From the NCBI GenBank assembly GCA_034387635.1, contig JAOANU010000001.1, positions 1,550,001-1,614,000 of the forward strand: a stretch of DNA of 64,000 bases. Direction: 5' to 3'. The notes beneath the pieces were generated by a model. The model saw only the letters and a program-made list of their open reading frames with translations, did no database searches and was not told where the DNA came from. Shown piece by piece: positions 34,731 through 46,160 of the stretch. A program made the translations under genes and the position numbers. Source of the stretch: Rhodosporidiobolus odoratus. Its lineage: Eukaryota; Basidiomycota; Microbotryomycetes; Sporidiobolales; Sporidiobolaceae. How positions within the stretch are numbered: the stretch's first letter is position 1; each line of letters begins with the position of its first letter.

Positions 34731-37700
34731 ATGCTGCCACATCAAGCAACCTGGCAGCCGCCGCCACTGCCCCAGCCCGATGCGGCGGAGAATGAATGGT
34801 TTGGGATTGCAGGAGGCGAAGCCGAATGGGAGCGCGTACTCGACCAGGTGCGTTGACAGAGACTCCTGGACGATCAGGGATACTTCGATGAGCTGAACAA
34901 ACTTCCTTGCGGCCCGACTACTAGAGCGCACAGAGGATGGTCGTGAGTACCTTCTCCGCCTCATCGAAGCGATCTCGAAGGTGCTCGAAGGTGGTGACTG
35001 ACCCGGTCCCCTTTCTTCCGCCCCGCAGGAGATCGAGCGGAGGAATGCGCACCAAAGGCTCGAACAGACGCTGCCAGCTTTCGAGTCATTTGGGTTCTCG
35101 AGCTCCCAGGACAACTCGGTCAATGGTGGTGCTCAAATCGGAAACGCTGGCGCTCCTCTGCCCGTCGATGGCTGGGGATTGCCGTCATGTACACCGGGCA
35201 ACGGTTATGCCAACCCTCCTCCGCCAGCGTCAGAAGGAGCCGGAGGATATGGCCCAGCGGGTTGTCCCCTGCCCCCTCAGAACCTTTCAGCTTTTCCACC
35301 CTCCTTCCCGGCTACCATTTCCCCAGCTACGCCACGCCCGCCGAGATATGGGCCACCCAGTGATCCACCACTTCCCGTCGATACCTCACCGGCTCATGAG
35401 ATTCAGCCAGCTTGGCTTTACCAGCCTCGCGAGCCAGCAGCAACTCGGGTTTACGGGCTACAGGCGCTCGCGGAAGCCAGCGGGCACATGCTCGAGCAGC
35501 AGTATCCTATCACCCACGCCCACCAGTATTCGCCTGATCAATCGTCCTACTCCTACCACAATCTACCGTCAAATCCCTACCTCGCCCCGGCGCACCCGCA
35601 TCCTTCCGCGCACCACGCGCCTCAGCACCAACAGTTGAACGCGCCTCTGACACGCTTCGAGCAGTATTGGCAGTCAGACCCTCCGCCGCCGCAACTCGCT
35701 GCGCACTATCGCCTTTCAGCTCCGACCCAAATCCCACCTCAGCCCCCCTTGAGCCTCACTGTGCACACGATACCGGACACAGGCTTTAGGACGACGCCAG
35801 CAGCTTCGCATCTCTTCGACCAGGAGAGCTGGCCTGCACCGGTGACCTCGCCCTCGTCCGCATATCCTTCCTTCTATCCGACATCCGAGCAAGGATGCCG
35901 AGGGCCCCAAGATAGCCTCGCCCCCTCTGGTGGTCGATCTTCACTGGCGTCAACCAGAGTCGTGCGTGGTGACCGATGATCGCATGCGAACCTTTTTTGA
36001 CCTTTTCTCTCCGGGCCGCAGATCCCGCCCGTTATACATGAGCAAGCCAGCTACGGGGTATTTCCGCCGCCACTGCCGTCTTTTCCATCCGCTCTATCCC
36101 CAGTTCCCCTCGAGCCACTTCAGTCATCTACCCTCCCTCAGCATTCCAACCCAGTCCTCGGTTTGCCTCTCCACCCCGTACCCTCTTCCGCTGCTCCACC
36201 GCTCGACTACTCCCTCCACCCTACGCCTGGTCTGGCTGCTCTCGCTGCTCCGCCACTGCTCCCTGCTGCGCCTCCCCGCCTCTCCCTACGGGACACTCAG
36301 CCCGCGCCTGCTGCCTTCGACTTCGCCGCCTCGAATCGTGTTCTCTCGGGCACGTCCTCGGCCAAGCGGACACGTATGGACCCCGACTACGTAGCAATCG
36401 TGCCATCGACGTCTTCCGCAGACTCCCCGCGCTCCGTTGCGCCGATCAAGCCCGCATCAACGGGCAAGGCTGGCAAAAGGGTTACCGTCGACCTGTTCAG
36501 TGATTGCGTCGTTTGCAAGAAGTCCTTGGCCCGACTAATCCTTCGCGGCAAGCAGCACGAGATAAACGTGCCCCACGCCGCCGTCTTCACTTGTCTCAGC
36601 TGCGTTGAGCCCTCTACTTCCCCTTCGGGCGAATCGCCTGGGTCGGAAGCCGCACCACCACCTCCAGCCTCGACCTCGATGGGAAAGGGCAAGGTCCCAT
36701 CATTTCGAAAGAAGAACAAACGCCTCGACGAGCGATCCTCCCTCACGAGCTGCGATTGCTGCCTCAAGGATATCGCCGTCGGTGGGGTGCTTCCGACGCC
36801 CGTGGATGCGCCACCTCCCGGGGTGAGCATCAAGTTCACGGTCGAGGTCGTGTGCTCTTCTTGTAATGACAAGTATAGGCGGTGTACGGATTGTGGAGGT
36901 GGAGGTGGAACAAGGGCGGGAACGGGAAAGTGGCGGAGTAAGGTGCGTTGCCCTTTCTTCGCAGCAACCCGTCCTTTCCCTTTCTGGCGGGATGCCCTCC
37001 ATATATCCTTCTCCCGCTATCTCCCGACGGCGTGTGCAGTATGATCAGCCCTATTGACCGTAGCACTCGAAACCTGCAGGAACTCTTCCTCGCCGGTCGC
37101 AAGACTTGCTGTCTCAACCATCAACGACTAGGGTCTTTCGTCGACATGTCCTACGACATCTACAACGTCCGCGACATCCCTGCTGACGAAGTCAGCGACG
37201 TCTCGGAGCGCTGTCGCCGAATCTTCTCGAATCAGATGCTCTCAGCTATATGTATCCCTGAGATTTTGGAGCAGGACGGGGCGATCTACAAGACGTATGC
37301 GAAGGCACAGGAGAGGGCGCATCAGGGTTGGAAAGGATTCGAAGGGCTTATACGTGACGTGAGTTTTCTCGATCTTCCTTCCTTCGACCGCCGGGAACTC
37401 ACCCGGCAGCTCAACTTGCAGGATATCGAGGACAAGACCTCCATGCGGCGATACCTCGGTTTGCGCACTTGCATGCCCAACCTTCGAAAGTCGGCGAAGG
37501 GTCGGGAGGAGGAAGAGCAGGACAAGCCGAAGAAGGCGAACCCGGTTATGGTCAAAGAGGGAAGGGAGGTTGAGGGTTTCCTCATTGGCGAGTACGAGGT
37601 AAGCTTGTTCTCTTCTCTTGAGTCCAACCCCGTCCTGGCTACCACTTACCCTATTGACCGCTTGCGACCCGCAGCTCAAACTCGGCCACCTCTTCCTTGC

Positions 37701-38433
37701 CATCATGTGTCCTTGGGTGCGTTGTCCTCCCTTTCCGTCTCGTCTGCTCGCGTTGATCACGAGTACGCTACGTGCTTACAGGACGCGAATGGCGAGATAT
37801 TCGATGCTACCACCCTGTGCGTTCATTTCGTCGACCGTTTCTTTCCTCGGCTCGAAGCTGACCTCGTTGACCCCCCTCATAAAGCCTGCTTGGAGATCTC
37901 ATGCGTCGAATAGACTCAGACGTTCGAGAGCTCAACGCTGTCCGGGCAGCAACCGGCGAAGCGCTTCTACCGAAACACTACCTGACTTGGACCATGCGTG
38001 AGTCGCTTTTTCACGGCTGCTCTTCCGCGCTAACCTGCACTCCTGCTCTTCGGTAGTCTTCTTCAAGCGCGAATCTCGTACACTTGGACATCTCGTCAAG
38101 AAACGGGACTTCCAGTTTCTCGACGATTACCTCGAGGCTTTTCCCGAGACGGATCTTACTCAAGTGGGTCTTCTCCTCACAGTGTTTTTGACCTGTATGT
38201 CTTACCATGTCTGTCACCTGTAGTTTCCGCCTCACCGTCCCGTCTACATGCCTGCCGAGGTAACGCCAAGCTGGCAGATCCTCATGCGACGACAGAAGCA
38301 GTATCCCGACGGTCGCCTCGACGACTGGAACGCACGCCGAGCCAGCGACGAAGAGCGAGGGAAGAAGAAGGAGCTCAAGGCGAAACAGAAGCGACTGGAG
38401 CAGCAAGCGGCTACGGCCAGAAGCGGAGGATAG
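34731..38433 (+). CDS. Cys-rich, putative zinc-binding conserved fungal protein, function unknown
   Basis: The start at 34731 gives MLPHQATWQPPPLPQPDAAE. A short helical exon follows (EIERRNAHQRLEQTLPAFES), then about 400 residues of Pro/Ser/Tyr/Gln-rich sequence. The second half is folded and Cys-rich: FSDCVVCKKSLARLI, FTCLSC, SCDCCLKDIAVGG, VVCSSCNDKYRRCTDCGGGG, then LFLAGRKTCCLNHQRLGSF. These CxxC pairs suggest at least two zinc sites. Next is a region I believe conserved in fungi but cannot name: SERCRRIFSNQMLSAICIPE, RRYLGLRTCMPNLRKSAKG, EVEGFLIGEYELKLGHLFLA and IMCPWDANGEIFDATTL, followed by WTMLFFKRESRTLGHLVKKR and a C-terminal Lys/Arg/Glu helix (RGKKKELKAKQKRLEQQAAT). About nine introns; stop TAG at 38431-38433. 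Intrinsically disordered N-terminus plus zinc core would suit a transcription-linked role, but that is inference. Confidence 0.7.
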
Positions 38434-39109
38434 ACAATGAACATAGGGAGAAAAGGAAGGAAAGGAGTGTTTGTTTCGATATTCACCTATCAGTATTGAT
38501 TATTCTATACGGAAGTGCATATGTTTTGAGCGCAGCGCGCTCCCCCTCACTCTGAGCCGCACGTTGTGGAACTCGTTCGTTCCGTCCGCCGCGCGTTCTC
38601 GTCTTGCTTTTCTTCCATAACTTGCTCGCCTCGCACGGCTCATCTGCTGCTCGGTTCGTTCTCTCGGCGAAGGCAATCGTCTCTGCCACGTCTCTGCTCT
38701 ACTGCAGGCCCAACCACATTGGTTCGACGAGGAAGGCGAGCCCGAACCGGACAATCTCCCGGACCCCAATAACACCGTTCGAATCGCTCGAACACGCGGA
38801 CGAGCGTGTCGGAGTAGATCAGTAGGTCTCTCCTGGTTTGTCTCTTCCTTGCCCTGCTCTTCCAGACCTTGTTGTAAGGAGCGAGGTCGGGTGGGGGAAG
38901 CGACAAGACCGCGGCACACTGGACACAAGGGCTCCATTGCGGGCCTTGAGAAGGCGGATCGGGCCTGACGAGTCGCTCTGAAAGGCAGCCTGACAGTACT
39001 GTCTACACAGCAATTGTGCAAATCGCCTGCTTGCCTCCCCAGTCCCGCAATTTGTTCGAGGCTGTACTGATGTCTCCTCCCCTATCACAGAAGAACCCTT
39101 CAGGTTGCC
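38434..39109. other. Intergenic, no gene seen
   Basis: About 680 bases between the Cys-rich gene's stop and the WDR48 start. A 173-codon frame on the minus strand exists but is Arg/Ser-rich with no family features and sits opposite a likely 5' leader. A CAG acceptor-like site at 39087-39090 close to the WDR48 start hints at a leader intron. No tRNA or repeat noticed. Confidence 0.45.
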
Positions 39110-42100
39110 ATGGTCGCAGCGCCCGTTCCTCCTCCCGGCCCGCGACGAGTCTCCTACGTTCTCCCTCCCCCGACCGCGCCCCCTCCTCTTCTCGCATTTC
39201 CTTCCCTCGATCGCTCTTGCCGCGGACAGACCTCTCCACTGTTCTCCTTTACCGGTGGTCATGCCGACGGCGTCAAGTACACACAAGGCGAAGGAGCTCA
39301 TCCGCGGCACCGTCTTCCGGTGCAAGCTCTCGCCCTCGACTTGTCCACCTCTCTTTCGCACGAGGGCGAGCTTGACTCGGCGCCAGGAGGCATACTTTAT
39401 ACCGGCGGCAGGGACGGACTTCTGTGCTCGTGGGAACTCGGACTACCTACGAAACGGCGAAGGAGACGGTACGGACAGGTTGACCCGGAGGAAGAATATT
39501 CCGACGAGTCGGACTCGAGTGAGGAGGAAGGAGACGAGGACGCCCTTGCAGGTTCGCTCGACCTTACTGGGACCGGACCGCGTAATCGACTAGGCACTGT
39601 GCAGGCCCCACCAGGTTCCAAACGACGGAGCTCCAGCTCTTCCGCCGCGACGACACGACAAGTCGGAGGTTCGAGAGCATCTGACCAAGAGGAGGAACTG
39701 CCCACGCAGGACCAGTGGGAGGTAGACGAGGAGGCGATGGAGCGATCGGACAGTTCGCCGAAGACAAGATTCAGGTCTTGCATTCAGTCCCACACCGATG
39801 TATGCAGCCTGTTCTCTTTCTGTATTTGGCCGCAAACTCTGATTGCTGTATCTGACTCAGTGGGTCAACGATATCGTCCTCACGAATTTCAACCGCACTT
39901 GTATGCCTTGTCCCCTTCGTTCTTCGCCAAATCTGGCTCACTCTTTCGCTCTGTAGTGGTTTCCGCATCTTCCGACTCCCTAGTGCTCGCATGGAACCCG
40001 CATTCCTCCGATCAGCACGATCAAGTGACGCCAACAACCATAGGTCGTCATGGAGACTACGTCCGCTGTCTCGCCTCCCCTAAAAATGGTACATGGGTTG
40101 CTAGCGGCGGTTTTGATCGGAAAATCAAACTTTGGGATATGGGTGAAGGACGCTCGGGCAGTGATGCTATGCGTACGTCCTATTTGCTTCCTGCCGTTCT
40201 CTCTTCGGCTTCTTGACCCTTGTCGCCGGCCAGTCGAGCTGCCCAGCCCACCTGGCTCCGTCTACTCCCTCGGAACTACCCCGTCTGGCTCGCTCGTCGC
40301 TGCCGGAACACCAGAGAGGGTCGTGAGGATCTGGGACACCCGGTCGCGGAAGCAAGTCTCCAGATTAGGCGGGCATACCGACAATGTACGGGCAGTCCTG
40401 CTTTCTGACGATGGTCGATGGGTTCGTATTTCCTTTCTCTCCTTTGCTTTTGCTTGAGGCGTACTCTAGCTCACATCGCAACCTCCAGGTCCTTTCGGCA
40501 TCATCCGACTCGACTGTCAAGCTCTTCTCGCTCGCCGCGCAAAAAGCCCTTCACACCTTCTCGCACCATTCCACCGCGGTCTGGTCTCTATTTTCTCAAC
40601 ACCCTAACCTCGAAGTGTTCTACTCCGGTGATCGCGTGGGAAATGTTTGCAAGATCGATCTCGAAGGTACTGGCGATCCGGCCGATGGGGAGTGCGTTCT
40701 CCTCAGTCGCGACGGACCAGAAGATGGCGAGAGTAGGGCAGGACACGAAGGTATCACGCAGCTTGTTGCTCAGGACGACAGCTGGGTGTGGACGGCCTCA
40801 GGCAGCAGCAGCGTTAAGCGGTGGAGAGATATCCCGACGAAGGCACAGCGAGTTGGAGCCATCTTGCGCAAGGCTCAGGAGGGCGGAGAGAGTGTCCTTC
40901 CCGAGGAGCAACGGGTAGCCTCTCCCGTTCCTGCCGACTCGGTCCTCCCGCCTACCGATTCGCCTGCTTCTCCGGCCGACTCTCCCTCTCAGCCGACCTT
41001 CCCCGCCAGCCCCGACAAAGACCGGTCAACGCCGTTCAGCGTATCCTTCCTCGAAGACCTCACCTCGCCCCTTGGACGCTCTTCATCGTCTCCAACGCCA
41101 CGCTCTCCTGCCCACGCCTCCCACCTGTCCTCTGCCGGACGGCCTTCATCTTTACGTACGCCTCGCCAATCTATCGCTTCTCAGTCCCACCCTCCCCTCG
41201 ACCAGATCTTTCCCTCCCCTTCCAATCCTACCAGTCTCTGCGACATTCCCTACGATTCTCTGATCCCCTTACGGCTCCCTGAAGATGAGTACTTCGCGCC
41301 TGCCTTCCATCAGAGGCGAGATCCAGACGCCGCAACCATCCACTCGACAGTCTCCGGCACGTCTGCTCTGGGTCTGGGGCTGGCTTCTCTCCACCGTCCC
41401 CATCTTGTCTCCGCTTCTTCCTCATCCTTCCGTCGTGGCTTCAGCGCGACCGAAGCTTCCGCAACCAATGTAGCCCAGCGGGAGTATCTCGACCGTGAAT
41501 CGGTAACGGAGGCGACCCCGCTGAGGGAGAAGCCAGATGAAGTCATTGAGGGAAGTTGCGGCTTGGTGCGGTGTGAGATCCTCTCTGATCGACAGCATGC
41601 CCTCAGTCAGGACGCAGACGGTGATATCGCGCTGTGGCATATCGTGCGAGGGTACTGCGTCGGGGTCTTCCAGCCGGAGCAATTGCAGCAAGCTTTATCG
41701 AAGCGCCGTCCCTCCGACGCCGACGGAGCTTCTTTGCGCAGCACTGGAGGCGGAAGCGTCAGCTCCTGGCGTGAGCATCGGTTCGATCGCCTGGCCTATA
41801 TCAGGGAGCATATTGAAGGCGAGGTCTCCGTTGCGACCTGGTGTAAGGCGGACACCCGAGTCGGCGCAATCACGATCCACCTCGAGCCAGCACGGGTCTT
41901 CGATGCAGAAGTGTACGTCGACGAATGCGGGATCGAGCCTCGCGAGGATTACCCTTCGGACCACCGGATATCGCTGGGCAAGTGGGTCCTGCGTCAACTC
42001 TTCGACGGCTTCGTCGAGGCCGAAATGGCTTTGCGGGCACCCAGCGCATCGCCGGCGCCGCCCTCGGCTCTCTTCGGTGCAGCTGGGCCTCAAACTCCGC

Positions 42101-43445
42101 AATACATCTCTCTCGCCAACATCTCGATCCCTACCTCTCCTCGTCTACGGGGCCCTCGTACTCCCGGGATGACGGTCGCCCTCGCATCTCCAGCCGTCAA
42201 GCGAGCCGTCCTGCCCGAGCTCCTCATGCCCGCCTCACCGAAGTTCCCTTCCTCGGAGCTTCAGCCCATCCCGCAATCTCCCGCCGTGCCTACCCCTTTA
42301 ACACCGCGACAGGGCGGTCTAACGCCGACACTCGAGCGTCCGCAAGGCGACTACTTCTCACTGTTACCCATCGCTTCCGAAGCACCCGCTTCCGCACCTC
42401 TCGCCTCGCCTACCTATGGCACCAAGCCGCACGATCCCGCGGGTACCGGCTTTGCCGCGCCGCCTCCCGGTCTATCAATGCCGCTGCCAGCGCAAGGTGG
42501 TACTCTGATGGGGCGGCTGAAGATGCTCGGGAAAGGCTCAAAGCGCCCAAGTACAGCGTCGGAAACGCCTGCGCCTGCTACACCGATCGCGACGGCGGTA
42601 GTAGATGTGAGCGTCCTTCGTCTCCTTTCTAGGCTCGAGATGACTGACGCTTGGCTTTGATCAGGGCCGCTCTATCGAAGAGCAACAGCAGCAGATTATC
42701 CTCGACACCCTCTTCGCCCAACCCCTCGCACCCTGCCCCCTACTTGATGCTCCCCGTCTGCAGTACGACCCGGACATGGCGATCATTATCAGCGAAGAGA
42801 CCGGCGACGCTTGGAACGTCAAGTACCGAGGCCTAGTCGGGACCAGCTTCCATGACATGGCGGTCCTCGAGCAGAAGGCGCCTTTCTGGTTACTCGACTT
42901 CCTGCTCGGCAACAGGGTCTCTACGAAAGAGCCTGCTAAGGTGGTCAGTTCCTTTCTGTCTCTTACGCTTTGGGAAATAACTCACCGACTCGTCCACCTT
43001 CAGTCTTTCGTCCTACAACCCTGGAAGGCTGATGGCGAACAAAGCTTGCCAGAGCTTCCGAACGCGTACGTAAACTATGCCTTGCTCTTCTTTCGCCCGA
43101 GCTGACGCCATGGTACATCGCAGAAACGCTCGCTTGACCGCTAATCGCAGCCTCCGGGTACGAAAAGTCTGCAGCTACGTGGCCGACAAGCTCGATCTCC
43201 GCCGACCCAGTCGAGCTCCGTCCATCATGGACGGCGCCTCGGCTCCACCCTCGCCTCGCAATTCTCCCGCGGTCGGCCACAGTCTCTACGGCGATTTCGA
43301 CCCGGAAAAGGAGATCGAGATTCTCGTCAACGGTCAATCATTGCCGGTCAACGTTACGCTGGCGACGATTCGACACTGTATGTGGAAGGGAGGAGGGGAT
43401 GTTGTGCTTACTTACCGAGCGGTGCAAACGCACGAGGAATTGTAG
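39110..43445 (+). CDS. WDR48/UAF1-like WD40 activator of deubiquitinases
   Basis: UAF1/WDR48 (fission yeast Bun107, budding yeast Duf1) binds and activates USP-class deubiquitinases. The start at 39110 gives MVAAPVPPPGPRRVSYVLPP. The propeller follows: VQALALDLSTS, LYTGGRDGLLCSWEL, an acidic/Ser insert, WVNDIVLTNFN, SASSDSLVLAWN, GRHGDYVRCLASPKNGTWVA, SGGFDRKIKLWDM, AAGTPERVVRIWDTRSRKQV, GGHTDNVRAVLLSDDGRW, SASSDSTVKLFSLAAQKALH, TFSHHSTAVWSLFSQHPNLE and WTASGSSSVKRW. A Ser/Pro linker of about 200 residues comes next, then the C-terminal DUF3337 region with SLRVRKVCSYVADKLDLRRP and a ubiquitin-like end (EIEILVNGQSLPVNVTLATI). TAG at 43443-43445. About eight introns. The combination of propeller and C-terminal domain is specific for this family. 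Confidence 0.88.
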
Positions 43446-43623
43446 ATTGTATTGTTCACGTTCGCTTATGGAACTTTTTGACAATCTCGTGACTTTGTGG
43501 ACTTGGGAGCGAATGTTCTTCCAGACGGAGCGGCACTAGTTTGAGTGTACTCGCTTCGCATCGCTGCAATCACGACACAGGCGAGTTGAGAAGGTTGAGA
43601 AGGCCTAACTTGCATGGTACATC

Positions 43624-44518
43624 TCATGCTTGGCCAGCCGGACTACACCGCCGCGCTGAAATCCGCACTACCCAAGATTCTGTCTCTGCCATCACCTTGG
43701 AACGGCTAGGGCGACTACAATTCTTGCGATGTGCCAGAATTACTGTCGTCGGCATAGAGAGGCACATACAATGTAAAGGGATCGCGAGTGCCCGAAGAGG
43801 CGATAGAGATAGTTGCATGGTGCCACGGGCGGGACGCGAAGGTCGGGGAACGAAGAGTCGACGTAGGCCGGGGGAAATGGGGCTGAGCGGTTCTCCGAGT
43901 CGAGGAGCCTCGAAGCGCTCACCGGGCTCGAAGGGAGCAGGGGCAGGAGAGCGAAGAGATTCGAGGGATTTGTTCATAGCCATCGCGGTGAAGTCGATGG
44001 TGACGGAGTGTGGGGAAAGAGGGATTGCGGGAGTGATGAGTTTGACGGAGGTAGCGCGCAGGTAAAGCGAAGCTGGAGCTGAGAAGTGACGGTGCCGTCC
44101 GATGCGAAGGAGCCTCTTTGCGGATATACAGGACTGAATGCAGCAGCAGAATCCAGGTCCACTGGCGGTAATGGGGGCTCATCCTTCCCTGCAACTCTGC
44201 CGACGGCGAGTATGGCGACGCAGCCTCCCAGCCGAGCGTGCGACGGATCAGGTCGGTAGGATCTTCCTGTGCCGCAGCTGATGCAAGCGGTATCGAGATG
44301 GGTGGTAGTGACCTCGACCGCCGCCTATTCGCTTTGATCTCCGGGAGAGGAAAGGTATCCTTTCGTTTCTGAACCCGAGTATCGGGGTGACGATCGTTGT
44401 TAGGCGTCACGCGAGAGAGCTTTCGAACGAGAGGGGATGTCGTCGAGGGTAGGGCGGAAGAGGGAGAATGTCCTTTCTTCCGGTCGGTGAACGAGAAGAG
44501 GCGGCGAAGTCCGCTCAT
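43624..44518 (-). CDS. Uncharacterised Ser/Pro-rich protein (orphan X)
   Basis: A plausible start at 44518 reads MSGLRRLFSFTDRKKGHSPS and continues for about 115 codons with Arg/Ser-rich sequence (ANRRRSRSLPPISIPLASAA, DPTDLIRRTLGWEAASPYSP). The frame must change once, probably by an intron with acceptor near 44188-44200, to reach KDEPPLPPVDLDSAAAFSPV and YPQRGSFASDGTVTSQL. Another exon may carry HSVTIDFTAMAMNKSLESLR and PGERFEAPRLGEPLSPISPG, ending at 43624. No family recognised. Exon structure is uncertain and it could be the 3' half of the neighbouring orphan Y. Composition suggests a disordered, possibly phosphorylated protein. Confidence 0.35.
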
Positions 44519-44555
44519 TGGGTCGGGCACGCGACCGTCGCTCGAGTCGTATACA

Positions 44556-46025
44556 TCACGCAGCACTTAAAAGATCGGGCACAGCAGTCTGCAACCGAGG
44601 AACCGAAGAAAAGCAGAATGTCCAGACCGAGACGACGAAAAGAGGGCAAGCACATCAGGCTCATACATGGCGCTCAGGAAGGGACAGAAACGAAGGTACG
44701 CACCTCGTGCTTTCTTCTTACGGGTACATGAAGAGTCCCCAGCGCCCGTATGTCCTCCAGAATCTCCATCTCCTCAATCGCCAAGTCCACCTCCGTGGCA
44801 CTCTTGTCCCTCCTCTCGACTTTGCACGTCCCAGCCCGCCACTTATCTGCCACGGCCGATCGGGCTTGCGACTCGCCTCGATATACCTGGAAGGCGAGTC
44901 GTGAGACAGAACGTCGCCGTCGGAATTACTTCGCATGGGTTTCCGGGTTATATTGCTACTGACGCCGAGAGGAAGCGGCGGAGCATGATCGGGAACACGA
45001 GACGGAGGAGCCGCTAGAGCTGGTACATGCGAAGTCGAAGGCGGGGAGACAGGCTCGGCGAGGCGAGATGTGTGCGGTCGCGGTTCTGATCGTGAAGAGC
45101 GCAGCTGAAGCTGGGTTGAGCATGGTGGAATGGGCGGCTTCGTCGTTCTCTGGTCCGAGCAGAGGCGGTACCCAGGCTGAGTTGAGCGCGGAGAGATAGG
45201 CGGTTTCCGCTGGCGACCATCCTGGTGCGCAGAGGCGAGCGCCGTTGCAGGCTGAACAGTCTTTGCCGTCTCGAGCCGTGCCTGTCCCGGCACCGGCCGT
45301 AATACGATCTTCAACGTATTTGCTCCTGCGGGTCTGGCGGATCACTGGCTCTCGCGACGACGGGACGAGTCCGAAGCGTCGGGGGACTTTCACCTCGTTG
45401 AAGCGGCGGGAGACGAGCGAGGTGGAAGGGCGTTCTAGTCTTGGGTGTAGGCGAAGGACCGTGTACTAGCTGGAAGGGGCGTTTTGAAGGGCTGACGCGC
45501 GGAGGAGAAAGAGGGGCGCGGAAAGGAATGAAAGCGGCGGAAAGGGTGGGATGTGCGCCAACGCGACGGGGGGAGGGTCGAGTGCTGCCATCGAGGCTGC
45601 GCTTGCTAGTGATAAGACAGGCGCATAAGGGGGCTGGGAGAGTGATTGGGACAGAGGAAAGGCTTACCTACTGAATAACCGTCCGTACTTCCTTCGTTGC
45701 CGAAGCGAACCTGCCTCAGACGTCCAGTTCGTTCCGCTTCGATCCAGCAACGAACTCGCCGTTGATCGATGTAACAGCTGGGGAGTGAAGAGACCGTTCG
45801 AGGGTCACAGCGGAAGCGGAAGCGGGAGTCGCGAGATTCGGAGACCAGCTGAAGGTGACGCCCTGGCCGTTTGCCAGACAGTCGTTGTGCGCAGTTAGCG
45901 AGTTCGCGTCCAAGAGGCGAAAGCAGCGAGCGACTCAAAGCGGAGATGGAAGCACTCGCGGCCAACCGGCCGAAGCAGGATGGCCCGAACGCGTACTCTC
46001 CGGTTAGTGCGGAAACACGAGTCAA
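44556..46025 (-). CDS. Uncharacterised protein with C-terminal helical region (orphan Y)
   Basis: The best-supported part is the 3' end, where one frame reads YRGESQARSAVADKWRAGTC, then RRDKSATEVDLAIEEMEILE and DIRALGTLHVPVRRKHE. An intron with GTGCGT donor near 44698 and a TTGCAG acceptor joins it to TAVPDLLSAA and a stop at 44558-44556. Upstream lies a Ser/Pro/Thr-rich stretch (PPISPRSTQPGYRLCSDQRT, PIPPCSTQLQLRSSRSEPRP) and a possible first exon from 46025 (MTRVSALTGEYAFGPSCFGR). Several frame changes need introns that I cannot place with certainty. No family recognised. It sits 136 bases downstream of the dehydropantoate reductase gene on the same strand. Confidence 0.35.
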
Positions 46026-46160
46026 GGTTGTAGATGCTTTTCGTACGTCTCGTCCGCTTTCAGTCTATCTGCGCTCAAGCACAGCGGTCAGCAACGCAGC
46101 ATGGCAAGGGCAAGGCGCAGGGAAAAGGTCTCGGACGTACTGTACATCTATATCCAAGGC

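Noticed and set aside
38500..39021. A 173-codon open frame on the minus strand between the Cys-rich gene and WDR48
   Set aside because: Arg/Ser-rich shadow-like composition, no family motif and no splice context; length is expected by chance in GC-rich DNA.
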